Shown here: positions 42,459-51,657 of the stretch, in pieces
How positions within the stretch are numbered: position 1 is the stretch's first letter
Layout: each line of letters begins with the position of its first letter
From: Halopseudomonas yangmingensis
GTDB taxonomy: Bacteria; Pseudomonadota; Gammaproteobacteria; Pseudomonadales; Pseudomonadaceae
Direction: 5' to 3'
Length of the DNA stretch: 64,000 nucleotides
Assembly: GCF_900114825.1 (NCBI RefSeq)
Contig: NZ_FOUI01000007.1
Coordinates: 78,601-142,600, forward strand
Made by a program: the position numbers and the translations under genes
Notes under the pieces: model-generated
What the model was told of the DNA's origin: nothing
The model's database searches: none
The model's input: the letters and a program-made list of their open reading frames with translations, nothing else

Positions 42459-45400
42459 GCATGGATCCGTTGCGCTTCAACCTTTCTGCACTGGCAGTGC
42501 GCGAGCGCTCGGTGACCCTGTTTTTTTTGTTGCTGACGGCTTTTGCCGGTCTCTTCGCGTTTCTGGACCTGGGGCGGGCGGAAGATCCGGTCTTCGGTGT
42601 CAAGGCTGTACTGGTTTCGGCGACCTGGCCGGGTGCCAGTGCCGAACAGATGCAGCAGCAGGTAGCCGATCCGCTGGAAAAGCGTCTGCAGGAAGTCGCC
42701 TATTTCGAGAAAGTCGAAACCACCGCACGGCCTGGCCGGGTCGACATGCAGATCAGCTATCAGGATTACACTCCGACCGAGCTGCTGGCCGACCTGTCCT
42801 ACGAGATCCGCAAGCGCATGCAGGATGCTCAGGCGAGCATGCCGCCCGGCGTGCAGGGCCCCTTCGTCAATGATGACTTCTCCGATGTGTATTTCTCGCT
42901 GTATTCCCTGACCGCGCCAGGTCTGCCGCCGCGCTTGCTGGTACGGGAGGCGGAACGTCTGCGGGATGCCTTCTCGCGCATCTATGGTGTGCAGAAGGTG
43001 CGGGTGCTGGGTGAGCGGCGCGAGCAAGTGTTTGTCGAACTGGATCCGCAGCGGCTGGCTGAGTTGGGTATTACCAGCGCACAGATTGCCGACGCGCTGG
43101 ATGCCTGGAATCGTCTGACACCGGCAGGCCTGATCGAAACTGCTGGCGCCCGCTTGTACTGGCGGATCCAGGCTGATCTGGCTGACCTGGATGCCATTGC
43201 CGGCGTCCCGCTGCAGGTAGGTGAACGGTTGATACGCTTGGGTGATGTGGCGGATATCAAGCGCGGGTATGAGGACCCGCCCAGCTATATGATTCGCGCC
43301 TTTGGTGAAGATGCCGTGCTCATCGGTGTGGTACTGCGTAGCGGCGTCAATGGTCTGGAGCTTGGAGAGAAGCTGGCCGACATGCATCAGAGGCTGTCTG
43401 CCGAGTTGCCGCTGGGTATGGAGCTGCGTCAGGTGACCAACCAGCGCGAGGCCATCAGTCGTGCGGTGAACCTGTTCCAGTACAAATTCCTGATAGCTGT
43501 GCTGGTAGTGATGCTGGTGAGCTTTGCCAGTATCGGGCTGCGCCCCGGATTGATCGTCGGCATTGCCGTGCCCTTGACCCTTGGCATTACCTTTGTGCTG
43601 ATGTACAGCCGTGGCATGAACCTGGACCGCATCACGCTGGGCGCGCTGATCATTGCCCTTGGCCTGCTGGTGGACGATGCGATCATTGCCATCGAGATGA
43701 TGCTGGTAAAGATGGAGCAGGGCTGGGACAAGGCGCGTGCCGCTGCACATGCCTGGACGGTAACAGCCGCGCCTATGCTGTCTGGTACCCTGGTGACCAT
43801 GATCGGCTTTGTGCCGATTGGCTTTGCCCGCTCCAACGTCGGCGAGTACGCCGGCAACATTTTCTGGGTACTGGCCTTTGCCCTGCTGACCTCCTGGCTG
43901 GTGGCGGTGACCTTTACCCCGATGCTGGGGGTCGCCTTGTTGCGCGAGCCACGCAAGGACCAGCAGCACAGCCATGAAGCCCAGTATCAGGGCACTCTTT
44001 ACCGGCGATTCCGGATGTTGGTGCAGCACTGTGTGCGCTACCGGAAAAGCGTAGTCTTGCTTACGGTAGCCGCTTTTGTGCTGGCCTTGGTGGGTATGCA
44101 GACGCTGGTGCAGAAGCAGTTCTTTCCATCATCCGACAGGCCTGAAGTGCTGGTGGATATATACCTTCCCGAGGGCAGCAGCGCACAACAGACCGATGCC
44201 TTGGCCCGACGCATTGAAGCGCGACTGCAAGAGCATCCGGATGTGGTGTCGCTATCCAGCTTTGTCGGTGCCGGTGCGCCTCGCTTCTTCCTGTCGCTGA
44301 ATCCAGAACAGCCGAACCCGGCCTTCGCCAAAGTGATCGCGATTGCTGCGGATGCTGCCGGCCGCGACAGACTGATTGCCGAACTGCGTGCCCAGGTCGC
44401 CGCTGGTGAGTATCCGGAGGCACGGGTACGGGTACATCGATTGCTGTTCGGGCCGCCGGTGACCTGGCCGGTTAGCTTCCGTGTGCTTGGACCTGATCCG
44501 CTTCAGGTGCGCAGGATTGCCGAGCAGGTTAAAGGTGTCATGCAGGCACATCCACATACAGTGGATGCCCACCTGGACTGGAACGAACGGGTGCCGGCGG
44601 TACGCCTGGCATTGGATGCCGAGCGCTTACGCGCGATCGGGCTGACCCCGCGCGAGCTGTCAAGCCAGTTGCAACTGCATTGGGGTGGCGTGCCGGTCAC
44701 CCAGTTGCGTCAGGACGTGCGAAGCGTTCAGCTGGTGTTGCGTGGCACCCGTGGCAGTATCGAGGATTTTGCTGACCTGCCTCTTCGGACTAGCGATGGG
44801 CGAACAGTCACACTGGCCCAGGCCGGCCTGATCGAACTGGTCAGCGAGGACCCGGTGCTGCGCCGTTACAATCGCCAACCCTTTATCCAGGTGCAGGCGG
44901 ATATTCAGGGGGCACAGCCGCCAGATGTCACCTGGGCGCTGTGGCGTGACCTGCAGCCGCTGCGCGAGCAATTGCCGGCCGGTTATCACCTGGATATCGG
45001 TGGTAGTGTGGAACGCTCCGGCAAGGCGCAGGAGTCGTTGCGCAAGGTGCAGCCGATCATGATCGGACTGATGCTGGTGATCATCATGCTGCAGATGCGC
45101 AGCTTCTCCGGCACCCTGATGGTGCTGGCGACGGCGCCACTCGGGGTGATCGGGGCGGTACTGGCGCTGATTGTCGGCAACCAGCCGTTCGGCTTTGTTG
45201 CGCTGCTTGGCATGACCGGTCTGGCCGGTATCCTGATGCGCAACACGCTGATTCTGACCAAGCAGATTGACGACAATCTGGAGAGTGGCATGCCCAGGCT
45301 GGAGTCGTTGGTCGAGGCGACAGTACAGCGTGCGCGCCCGGTATTGCTGACCGCGCTGGCAGCGGCGCTGGCCTTTGTGCCGCTGACGCTGGACGCCTTC

Positions 45401-45514
45401 TGGGGGCCGCTGGCCTGGGTGCTGATTGGCGGCACCCTGATTGGCACGCTGATTACCTTGCTGTTCCTGCCGGCTCTCTATGCCCTGTGGTTCCGTGTTG
45501 CCGCTCAGCGGTAA
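42455..45514 (+). CDS. RND-family inner-membrane efflux transporter
   Basis: 1019 residues, AcrB-like with two repeats of six membrane helices and two large periplasmic loops. The proton-relay pair D407-D408 is in LGLLVDDAIIAIEMM, indicating drug or solute export rather than the metal (HME) group. Overlaps the adaptor by 4 bp. Its 3' end overlaps the convergent L,D-transpeptidase gene by 10 bp. No TolC-type gene follows, so it must borrow one. Confidence 0.92.
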   Translation: MSMDPLRFNLSALAVRERSVTLFFLLLTAFAGLFAFLDLGRAEDPVFGVKAVLVSATWPGASAEQMQQQVADPLEKRLQEVAYFEKVETTARPGRVDMQISYQDYTPTELLADLSYEIRKRMQDAQASMPPGVQGPFVNDDFSDVYFSLYSLTAPGLPPRLLVREAERLRDAFSRIYGVQKVRVLGERREQVFVELDPQRLAELGITSAQIADALDAWNRLTPAGLIETAGARLYWRIQADLADLDAIAGVPLQVGERLIRLGDVADIKRGYEDPPSYMIRAFGEDAVLIGVVLRSGVNGLELGEKLADMHQRLSAELPLGMELRQVTNQREAISRAVNLFQYKFLIAVLVVMLVSFASIGLRPGLIVGIAVPLTLGITFVLMYSRGMNLDRITLGALIIALGLLVDDAIIAIEMMLVKMEQGWDKARAAAHAWTVTAAPMLSGTLVTMIGFVPIGFARSNVGEYAGNIFWVLAFALLTSWLVAVTFTPMLGVALLREPRKDQQHSHEAQYQGTLYRRFRMLVQHCVRYRKSVVLLTVAAFVLALVGMQTLVQKQFFPSSDRPEVLVDIYLPEGSSAQQTDALARRIEARLQEHPDVVSLSSFVGAGAPRFFLSLNPEQPNPAFAKVIAIAADAAGRDRLIAELRAQVAAGEYPEARVRVHRLLFGPPVTWPVSFRVLGPDPLQVRRIAEQVKGVMQAHPHTVDAHLDWNERVPAVRLALDAERLRAIGLTPRELSSQLQLHWGGVPVTQLRQDVRSVQLVLRGTRGSIEDFADLPLRTSDGRTVTLAQAGLIELVSEDPVLRRYNRQPFIQVQADIQGAQPPDVTWALWRDLQPLREQLPAGYHLDIGGSVERSGKAQESLRKVQPIMIGLMLVIIMLQMRSFSGTLMVLATAPLGVIGAVLALIVGNQPFGFVALLGMTGLAGILMRNTLILTKQIDDNLESGMPRLESLVEATVQRARPVLLTALAAALAFVPLTLDAFWGPLAWVLIGGTLIGTLITLLFLPALYALWFRVAAQR

Positions 45515-47109
45515 CGCGGCGTCCACTGGCGCAGCGCCTGATCCAGTTCCGGGTCGAGCCGGTAGGGGTCATTGAACCAGCGGGCGCCATCGGCGTCCGC
45601 TTCAGCGGTCCAGTAGGCCAGTACCAATCGTGGGCCGCCGGGAATGCTCACTTCGTGGGTGCGCCCGCTGGCCAGCTGGATGGCGACCTGTTCACGGCGA
45701 GCCGGCTCAAGTCGCTGGAAGAGCCAGTCGGACAGCTGACTGGCCGCTTCCACCCGTACACAGCCTGAGCTCACCGAACGTGTCGCGCGCTCGAACAGGT
45801 GCTGGCTGGGCGTGTCGTGCAGGTAGACGGAAAATGGGTTGGGAAAGCGAAAAGCCATTTGTCCCAGCGGGTTGGTGCTGCCCGGGCGCTGGCGTAAAAG
45901 CACATTGCCTGGGTTGGTCCAGTCGATGCTTGTCGCATCCAGTACCTTGCCATCGCTGCTCAGGACCTGCATGTCGCTACGGGCGATATAGCCGACATCC
46001 TCACGAATCAGCGGCAGCTTGTCCTTGCGGAAAATGATTGGTGGGACTGTCCAGCTGGGGTTCAGGGTTACCCGGTTGAGCCTGGAAACCAGTAGCGGCG
46101 TGCGGCGATCAGAACGACCGGCCTGAATACGGGTCTGCCAGCGTTGCTGACCCTGCTCGATTACCTGCAAGGTACCACCAGCGACATTCACCAGCAGCAT
46201 ATCCGGGCTGCGCCAGGCTTCCAGCCAACGCAGACGCTCCAGATTGAGGCGCAGTTGTAACAGACGCTGTGACGGGCTGCGATTCAATGCCGACAGGGTA
46301 TCCGGCCCGAGAACGCCATCCACTTTCAGCCCTTGGGATAACTGGAACTGGCGCAACGCCTGCTCCAGTTCGGCATCGTAATGATTGGGAGCCTCGCTTT
46401 GCCGCGATGTTGCCGGTAGATACCCCCCGCTCACCAAACGCTCGCGCAATGCGGGTATCCGCGGACTGTCAGCACGGGGGCGCAGCAACGCACCGGGCGG
46501 CACCGCTTGCCACTCGCCCGGATGCAGTCGTAACTGACGGTATTGTTGGCGTAGCCATTCATACTCTGGAACGGCGGGACGGGCGCGGTGCATAGCCATG
46601 GCCGGATCGGCAAGCGACGCTGCGGCCAGCATGGAGAGCGCCGCCCGCTCGCTGATCAGTCCTTCCGCAACCCATTCCGGCTGGGTGGTGGGGACACGAC
46701 CATGCAGCAATTCTTCCAAGGCCCGGAGGTAAAGACTGCTCAGGTGCAAGTCAAAACATGCGGCAGCTTGATCGGGTGATGCGCCATCACGGGTTTCTGC
46801 CATGACCTGCGGACGGGCGTAATCGTCGGACGCCAACCCGTCGTCTTCCAGTGATTGCAAGGCCGCGACCAAGGTCTGTACCCGTGTGCCTGTGCTCCAT
46901 AACAACGGCTCTTGATGCGACTGGTACAACAGTTCCAGTTGACTGTCATGCTGATGCAGTCGCAGTTGTGGCAGGGGCGGGCAGTCCTGAATCGCCACAG
47001 GAAGGGCTGAATCTTGCGTGGAAAGGATATTTGACGGATCCCCTGCGGCCAGCGCATGCACGCCTTGCAACATAAAACCGACGAACAGGGGTGTACATTT
47101 TTTAATCAA
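45505..47109 (-). CDS. L,D-transpeptidase (YcbB/LdtD type)
   Basis: 534 residues. Start TTG 47109 (MIKKCTPLFVGFMLQG), chosen because AAGGAG lies 8 nt upstream and a signal peptide begins there; frames open further upstream carry no signal. Order: signal peptide, long scaffold, peptidoglycan-binding domain (QFQLSQGLKVDGVLGPDTLSALN, about 255-280), and a YkuD catalytic domain with His in YLHDTPS and Cys450 in SVSSGCVRVE. It makes 3-3 cross-links or anchors proteins in the wall. Divergent from a second YkuD-fold gene. Confidence 0.9.
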   Translation of the reverse strand: MIKKCTPLFVGFMLQGVHALAAGDPSNILSTQDSALPVAIQDCPPLPQLRLHQHDSQLELLYQSHQEPLLWSTGTRVQTLVAALQSLEDDGLASDDYARPQVMAETRDGASPDQAAACFDLHLSSLYLRALEELLHGRVPTTQPEWVAEGLISERAALSMLAAASLADPAMAMHRARPAVPEYEWLRQQYRQLRLHPGEWQAVPPGALLRPRADSPRIPALRERLVSGGYLPATSRQSEAPNHYDAELEQALRQFQLSQGLKVDGVLGPDTLSALNRSPSQRLLQLRLNLERLRWLEAWRSPDMLLVNVAGGTLQVIEQGQQRWQTRIQAGRSDRRTPLLVSRLNRVTLNPSWTVPPIIFRKDKLPLIREDVGYIARSDMQVLSSDGKVLDATSIDWTNPGNVLLRQRPGSTNPLGQMAFRFPNPFSVYLHDTPSQHLFERATRSVSSGCVRVEAASQLSDWLFQRLEPARREQVAIQLASGRTHEVSIPGGPRLVLAYWTAEADADGARWFNDPYRLDPELDQALRQWTPRYR

Positions 47110-47260
47110 CAGGTAATCTCCTTCAACCGCTGGCGAAAACAGTCGCCAGCAAGCCGTCATTGGCAGTATAGGCAAAACGGGTTGGCTGGGGGCCGATCCG
47201 GTCAAACACAACATGTCTCATGAATTCGGTTCGCCATTTGCGGACCAGGGGGAGAACTGC

Positions 47261-47986
47261 ATGTTTTATCGACTGCGCCTGTCCGGCGCTGCCGTGTTTT
47301 TTTCGTTGTTCACCTACACAATGGCTGCACCGGTAGCTGCAGCGCCAGCCCAAGAACTGGCAGACAAGCTGGGAAGCCTGAGTCGGGTAGCCCCGGATCT
47401 GGATCTGTCGGTTTTGGGTAATGCGCTGGCTGCCATGCAGTGTGCCGAGAGAAGCGGTGAGCCGCGCTCTGAGCGCCTGGCTGTAATCGATTTTTCACTG
47501 CCCTCCACGGAGCGGCGACTGTGGATATTCGATCTGCGCCAAAAGGCTCTGCTACTGAATGACCTGGTTGCCCATGGCCAAGGATCCGGTGGCAACTTCG
47601 CCGAACATTTTTCCAATATTGAAGGTAGCTACCAGTCCAGCATAGGTCTGTTCCGGACAGCGGAAAGCTATCAGGGGCGTCACGGATATTCCTTGCGTAT
47701 GGACGGGCTTGAGCCTGGCGTTAATGATCTGGCCCGACAGCGCGCCATTGTGATTCATGCGGCAGATTATGTGGACCCCGAATGGATTACCCGTCAGGGT
47801 CGCATCGGGCGCAGTCAGGGGTGCCCGGCTGTGCGGCCGGAAATCGTTGATCATGTGGTGGACAGTCTGAAGGGCGGACAGTATCTGTTCGCGTGGTATC
47901 CGGACCAGCAGTGGCTGCAGACATCAAGTCTGCTCAATTGCCCTTACGGCGATTATCGTGAAGCGCTGGCCCTGAATACCCGGTAA
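47261..47986 (+). CDS. Murein L,D-transpeptidase catalytic domain protein (YkuD_2 type)
   Basis: 241 residues from ATG 47261, GGGGGAG about 7 nt upstream. Signal peptide ending VAAAPAQ. Catalytic pair H166 (IVIHAADYVD) and C188 (GRSQGCPAV) as in the YkuD_2 family, with NDLARQRA before it. Exported and probably acting on peptidoglycan. The 151-bp divergent region with the larger L,D-transpeptidase should hold both promoters. Confidence 0.82.
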   Translation: MFYRLRLSGAAVFFSLFTYTMAAPVAAAPAQELADKLGSLSRVAPDLDLSVLGNALAAMQCAERSGEPRSERLAVIDFSLPSTERRLWIFDLRQKALLLNDLVAHGQGSGGNFAEHFSNIEGSYQSSIGLFRTAESYQGRHGYSLRMDGLEPGVNDLARQRAIVIHAADYVDPEWITRQGRIGRSQGCPAVRPEIVDHVVDSLKGGQYLFAWYPDQQWLQTSSLLNCPYGDYREALALNTR

Positions 47987-47995
47987 ATGGCAGAT

Positions 47996-48026
47996 GCGTC
48001 ACTGCGGCTCAAGGCAGCAGTGACGC
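47996..48026. terminator. Hairpin between convergent genes
   Basis: GCGTCACTGC / GCAGTGACGC, a 10-bp perfect stem with an 11-nt loop that contains the stop codon of the minus-strand gene; 9 bp past the YkuD_2 stop. No T run. Confidence 0.45.
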
Positions 48027-48422
48027 AATCCACTGTCGAATCATCGCTTGATTCTTGGGAACCTGCAGACTGCCCAGTAATTCACCCTCGGCATCAAACA
48101 GCAGCAGGTCGCCGTCACGAGATCCGTGGCGCTCGGAGAACTGGCGACTGGTCTCATGCCCTTGATGGGCGACCCGCATCAGCAGTCCGGGCGCATACTC
48201 AATCTGCATCGGTTTGAGCATGTCCAGAACGTCTGCACCGCCCAGATAATGGATATCCCGGGTCAATACCAGTACGGGTGTACCTTGACCTATGGGTTGC
48301 AGGTCTGTCGACAACCCGGTGCGCGGCAATAACTGCCAGGCAGCAAACAGCAGGGTAATAATAATCCCGATGATTACCAGGGCGCGTAGTGGCAGGTTTT
48401 TCGTGCTACTGATGGATGTCAT
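48009..48422 (-). CDS. Membrane-anchored protein of thioredoxin-like pattern
   Basis: 137 residues. One N-terminal membrane helix (about 13-30) and a periplasmic domain whose strand-helix order (PVLVLT ... LLMRVAHQ ... DGDLLLFDAEGELLGSL ... MIRQWIASLL) suggests a thioredoxin-like fold, but it has no Cys at all, so no redox centre. It follows the SUMF1-like gene by 15 bp and is probably co-transcribed. Family not recognised; the fold is an inference. Confidence 0.5.
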   Translation of the reverse strand: MTSISSTKNLPLRALVIIGIIITLLFAAWQLLPRTGLSTDLQPIGQGTPVLVLTRDIHYLGGADVLDMLKPMQIEYAPGLLMRVAHQGHETSRQFSERHGSRDGDLLLFDAEGELLGSLQVPKNQAMIRQWIASLLP

Positions 48423-48437
48423 GAAACTCCTTAGTGG

Positions 48438-49241
48438 TCAGTCAATTGAACGAGCCAGGCGGAAGCCGCCATTGTTTTCGCGTGTGCGTGGGAAAAAGCT
48501 GTAACGATAGGTTGACCGACTGGCCCACCCATCAAGCCCCCAGGAACCGCCGCGTATCATTCGGCGCTCGCAGTAGCCCTCCAGCAGAGGCGCGGCATTG
48601 GCTGGCGCCTGTTTGTAATCGGAGCGGGCACAGTCGGCCACCCACTCCCATACGTTGCCATGCATGTCATGTACCCCGAAGGCATTGGCGTCAAAGCTGC
48701 CAACCGGCAATGTCTGATTGCGGAAATCGCTCACAGGACAGTTGAAATGCGGTCGCCTGCCATCAAAGTTGGCCTGGTCACTGGTCAGGCAGTTCCCGTT
48801 AAAGAACTGTGTAGTAGTACCGGCTCGCGCCACGTACTCCCATTCCGCTTCGCTGGGGAGGCGGTAGTTGCTTCCTGTGCGCTGGTTCAGCCAAGGCAGG
48901 AACTGGTTGGTAACATCGTCAAAGCTGACACTGATCACTGGACGTTGATCACGCCCCCAGCCCTGATCAGAGGGGCTGTGGGTGCAAGCTCCATCAGCCA
49001 CACAGGCGTCCCATTCAGCGAAGGTGACTTCGTAACGGCCTATTTCAAAAGCGGCTACTTCGACCTTTCGCACCGGCATTTCACGCGAGTGGCAATGATG
49101 ACGGTGGTCACACCCCATCATGAAACTGCCCGCAGGAATGGTGATCATATCCGGCTGCGGAACAGTCTGCTCGGCCAGCGCAGGCGCTGCCAGCAGGCCT
49201 AACAACAGGCCCAGCGATGAAAGGGGTCGTGTGTTGATCAT
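48438..49241 (-). CDS. SUMF1/FGE-fold secreted protein
   Basis: 267 residues with a signal peptide ending ALAEQ. The formylglycine-generating-enzyme sulfatase-modifying fold is clear: IPAGSFMMGCD, YRLPSEAEWEYVARAGT, HGNVWEWVADC, MIRGGSW and NNGGFRLAR. Where true FGE enzymes carry two copper-binding Cys after RGGSW, this reads GLDGWASRS, so it should not convert sulfatase Cys. It may be a binding or lectin-like member. First gene of a two-gene operon with the membrane-anchored protein. Confidence 0.85.
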   Translation of the reverse strand: MINTRPLSSLGLLLGLLAAPALAEQTVPQPDMITIPAGSFMMGCDHRHHCHSREMPVRKVEVAAFEIGRYEVTFAEWDACVADGACTHSPSDQGWGRDQRPVISVSFDDVTNQFLPWLNQRTGSNYRLPSEAEWEYVARAGTTTQFFNGNCLTSDQANFDGRRPHFNCPVSDFRNQTLPVGSFDANAFGVHDMHGNVWEWVADCARSDYKQAPANAAPLLEGYCERRMIRGGSWGLDGWASRSTYRYSFFPRTRENNGGFRLARSID

Positions 49242-49436
49242 TTACTCTGCTCCTTGGGCATGTCTACCGGTCAGGCTACACCAGCGCAGAGTATCCAGCC
49301 TGAGGCGTGTTGTCGCAAGACATCACCTGAATAGGTGAATATGTCCGCTTGCGTCAAATCGGCTCTGCGAGATAGAGTTCTTTAAATGATTCTGCCAGTC
49401 ATTTGGCAGGACACCAGCCAGGGAAAGAACGCCAGC

Positions 49437-49982
49437 ATGTCTCCCACCGCCTACGAAGCCGAACGCGCCTTGCGCGATATAGCAACCATTAATCGGCGAG
49501 CAGCCGGCTTTCAGGATTACCAGGCCGAATCTCTGCAGCTGATGCTCTGGGGGCTTTTCTACATGATCGGTTTTGCCGGCGTGGCGGCATTCGAGTTGCC
49601 GGTACTGCTCTGGTGGGGCGGGTTGCTGGTGGTTACCGTGCTGTTTGGTAGCCGTCTGGTCAGCCGTGGCCACCCTGACTCTCCGGGCATTATCGGGCGC
49701 TACTTGCTGGTATTGGCCATCATTCTTGGTTTTGTCGTGTTGATGACAATTACCCTTCAGCCGTTGACTGACCAACAGGTGTCCCTGCTGGCCCCGGTAT
49801 TTGTCTCGGTGCTCTATCTGCTGCGTGGTACCCAGTTACCACGTTATCTGTTGATTGGGATTTCACTGTTGCTGCCCTGTCTGGTCAGCTATTGGATGGC
49901 TGGCGAGCATTTCTGGTGGGCGATGAGCCTTGCTTGCGGGGCGCCCATGTTGGGGGCCGGGCTCTGGCTCCGGTTTGGCTGA
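49437..49982 (+). CDS. Multi-span membrane protein of unknown function
   Basis: 181 residues from ATG 49437; an AGGGAAAG stretch lies about 12 nt upstream. A short charged cytoplasmic start (EAERALRDIATINRRAAGF) precedes about five to six membrane helices. The following winged-helix gene starts 1 bp after its stop, so the two form a unit, a common pattern for small membrane protein plus regulator pairs in proteobacteria. Function unknown. Confidence 0.7.
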   Translation: MSPTAYEAERALRDIATINRRAAGFQDYQAESLQLMLWGLFYMIGFAGVAAFELPVLLWWGGLLVVTVLFGSRLVSRGHPDSPGIIGRYLLVLAIILGFVVLMTITLQPLTDQQVSLLAPVFVSVLYLLRGTQLPRYLLIGISLLLPCLVSYWMAGEHFWWAMSLACGAPMLGAGLWLRFG

Positions 49983-49983
49983 C

Positions 49984-50313
49984 ATGCAGACACCTGACGA
50001 AACCATCCACCAACCGATTCGCCTGAAAATCATGGCTGCGCTGAACACGCTACCCAGCGGTCAGTGGCTGGAGTTTGTGGCGTTAAAGCGTATTGTCGAT
50101 ACGACAGACGGTAACCTGGGGGCCCATCTCGGCACGCTCGAGAGTAAGGCCTACATACGCATCAAGAAGGACTTTCTTGGCAAGCGTCCACGTACCCGGG
50201 TAACGCTCAGCAGCCGTGGGCGCGAGGCCTTTGCGGTGTATGTCGCAACCTTGCATGCGATCCTGTCGCCGGCAGTGGCAGAGGATGACGAGCAACCGGA
50301 AGCACCGGACTGA
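49984..50313 (+). CDS. Winged-helix DNA-binding regulator (HTH_34 type)
   Basis: 109 residues. ArsR/MarR-like winged helix: IRLKIMAALNTL, LEFVALKRIVDTTDGNLGAHL (recognition region, quoted in part) and the wing KRPRTRVTLSSRG. No Cys metal site. Coupled to the upstream membrane protein (1-bp gap) and 58 bp before the exbB operon, so it may regulate either. Confidence 0.75.
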   Translation: MQTPDETIHQPIRLKIMAALNTLPSGQWLEFVALKRIVDTTDGNLGAHLGTLESKAYIRIKKDFLGKRPRTRVTLSSRGREAFAVYVATLHAILSPAVAEDDEQPEAPD

Positions 50314-50371
50314 AATAGCTGAAGCAACGGGCTGTCAGCACACAACAATAACAATCACGCAGGAAATCCAT

Positions 50372-51220
50372 ATGAACAGTGTCGTTCTGTCACCCGCTGC
50401 ACACCTCTGGCTGCGCCGTACCCGTCTAATTGCGCTGTTGTTGCTGCTGTTTGGAGCTCTGGCAGGTACAAGTCTGCTGGCCGGTGCCGAACCGACAGGC
50501 GCAGAAGCAGTGCTTGACCAGGTGAATGCTACCGAGCCTGCAGAACATCAGCCGTTTGGTGTGCGCGAGATGTATCTGCAGGCTGATCTGGTGGTCAAGT
50601 CGGTAATGATCTTTCTGGCATTCTGCTCGCTACTGACCTGGGCTGTATTGCTTGAGAAGCTGTTGGTGTTTGGCCGTGCACGGCGCGCCAACCAGCAGTT
50701 TTTGCAGGCGTTCCGGTCAGGCGACAAGGCTGCACTTACAGCGCTTGCGGAACGTTCAGCAATGGGCCGCATGTGGCAGGTTGCACAGGGCGAGCTACAG
50801 CATTTCAGACGCACAGCCAAAGACCGGGTGGATGCTGACCGTATCACCCGCCTGCTGCAGCGCATGGCCTTGAGTGCCAGCATCGTTCAGGAACGTGATC
50901 TGGCCAGACTTGGCAGCATGATGGGTGTACTGGCAACCATTGGTGCGACCGCCCCCTTTATTGGTCTGTTTGGTACCGTTTGGGGCATTCTCAACAGCTT
51001 TGCCAGCATCGCCACCATGCGCTCGGCCAGTCTGGCCATTGTTGCCCCGGGGATTGCCGAAGCCCTGCTGGCGACCGCCCTGGGCCTGTTTGCTGCGATT
51101 CCGGCGGTGATGATCTTCAACAAGTTTGCCCGTGACATTAACGGTTTTGTCGGCGGCCTGGACAACTTCTCGGCAGAGATGCTGGCCAGCACTTCACGCC
51201 AGCTGGAAGAGGAACTCTGA
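50372..51220 (+). CDS. exbB: MotA/TolQ/ExbB proton channel family protein (ExbB)
   Basis: 282 residues from ATG 50372 with AGGAA 6 nt upstream. It has an N-terminal hydrophobic segment and Ala-rich extra part (ExbB1-type, about 70 residues) before the three-helix core. Core signature GLFGTVWGILNSFASIA and APGIAEALLATALGLFAAIPAV. It uses the proton motive force with ExbD to energise TonB; all three are consecutive here. Confidence 0.93.
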   Translation: MNSVVLSPAAHLWLRRTRLIALLLLLFGALAGTSLLAGAEPTGAEAVLDQVNATEPAEHQPFGVREMYLQADLVVKSVMIFLAFCSLLTWAVLLEKLLVFGRARRANQQFLQAFRSGDKAALTALAERSAMGRMWQVAQGELQHFRRTAKDRVDADRITRLLQRMALSASIVQERDLARLGSMMGVLATIGATAPFIGLFGTVWGILNSFASIATMRSASLAIVAPGIAEALLATALGLFAAIPAVMIFNKFARDINGFVGGLDNFSAEMLASTSRQLEEEL

Positions 51221-51222
51221 GC

Positions 51223-51657
51223 ATGGGCATCCAGTTCAACTCGGGGCCAATGCCGAAGCGGCACAACTACCAGCAGAATGCCGAGATGAACATCACGCCC
51301 TTTGTTGACGTGATGCTGGTGCTGCTGATCATCTTTATGGTGGCGGCACCGCTGGCCACGGTGGATGTGCCGGTGGACCTGCCAAGCAACTCGGCTACTG
51401 TCAGCCCGCCGCCTACCGATCCGGTCTACGTCAGCGTGCAGGCCGATGGTGCCCTGTTTGTTCAGGAAACCGCAGTGGAGCTGGATGGCCTGGCGGCGCT
51501 GATTACTTCGGCCACCGGCGGCGCCCGGGATACCCGGCTGTTTCTGCGCGGTGATCAGGCGGTCGACTACGGTCGGCTGATGCGCGTAATGAATACGCTG
51601 CAAAAGGCCGGTTACAGCCGTATCAGTCTGGTTGCCAGCGAGGATCCGGAGCTCTGA
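51223..51657 (+). CDS. exbD: Biopolymer transport protein ExbD
   Basis: 144 residues. Single N-terminal membrane helix with the proton-carrying Asp in EMNITPFVDVMLVLLIIFMV and a periplasmic domain. Two bases after exbB; stop overlaps the tonB start (TGATG). Confidence 0.94.
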   Translation: MGIQFNSGPMPKRHNYQQNAEMNITPFVDVMLVLLIIFMVAAPLATVDVPVDLPSNSATVSPPPTDPVYVSVQADGALFVQETAVELDGLAALITSATGGARDTRLFLRGDQAVDYGRLMRVMNTLQKAGYSRISLVASEDPEL

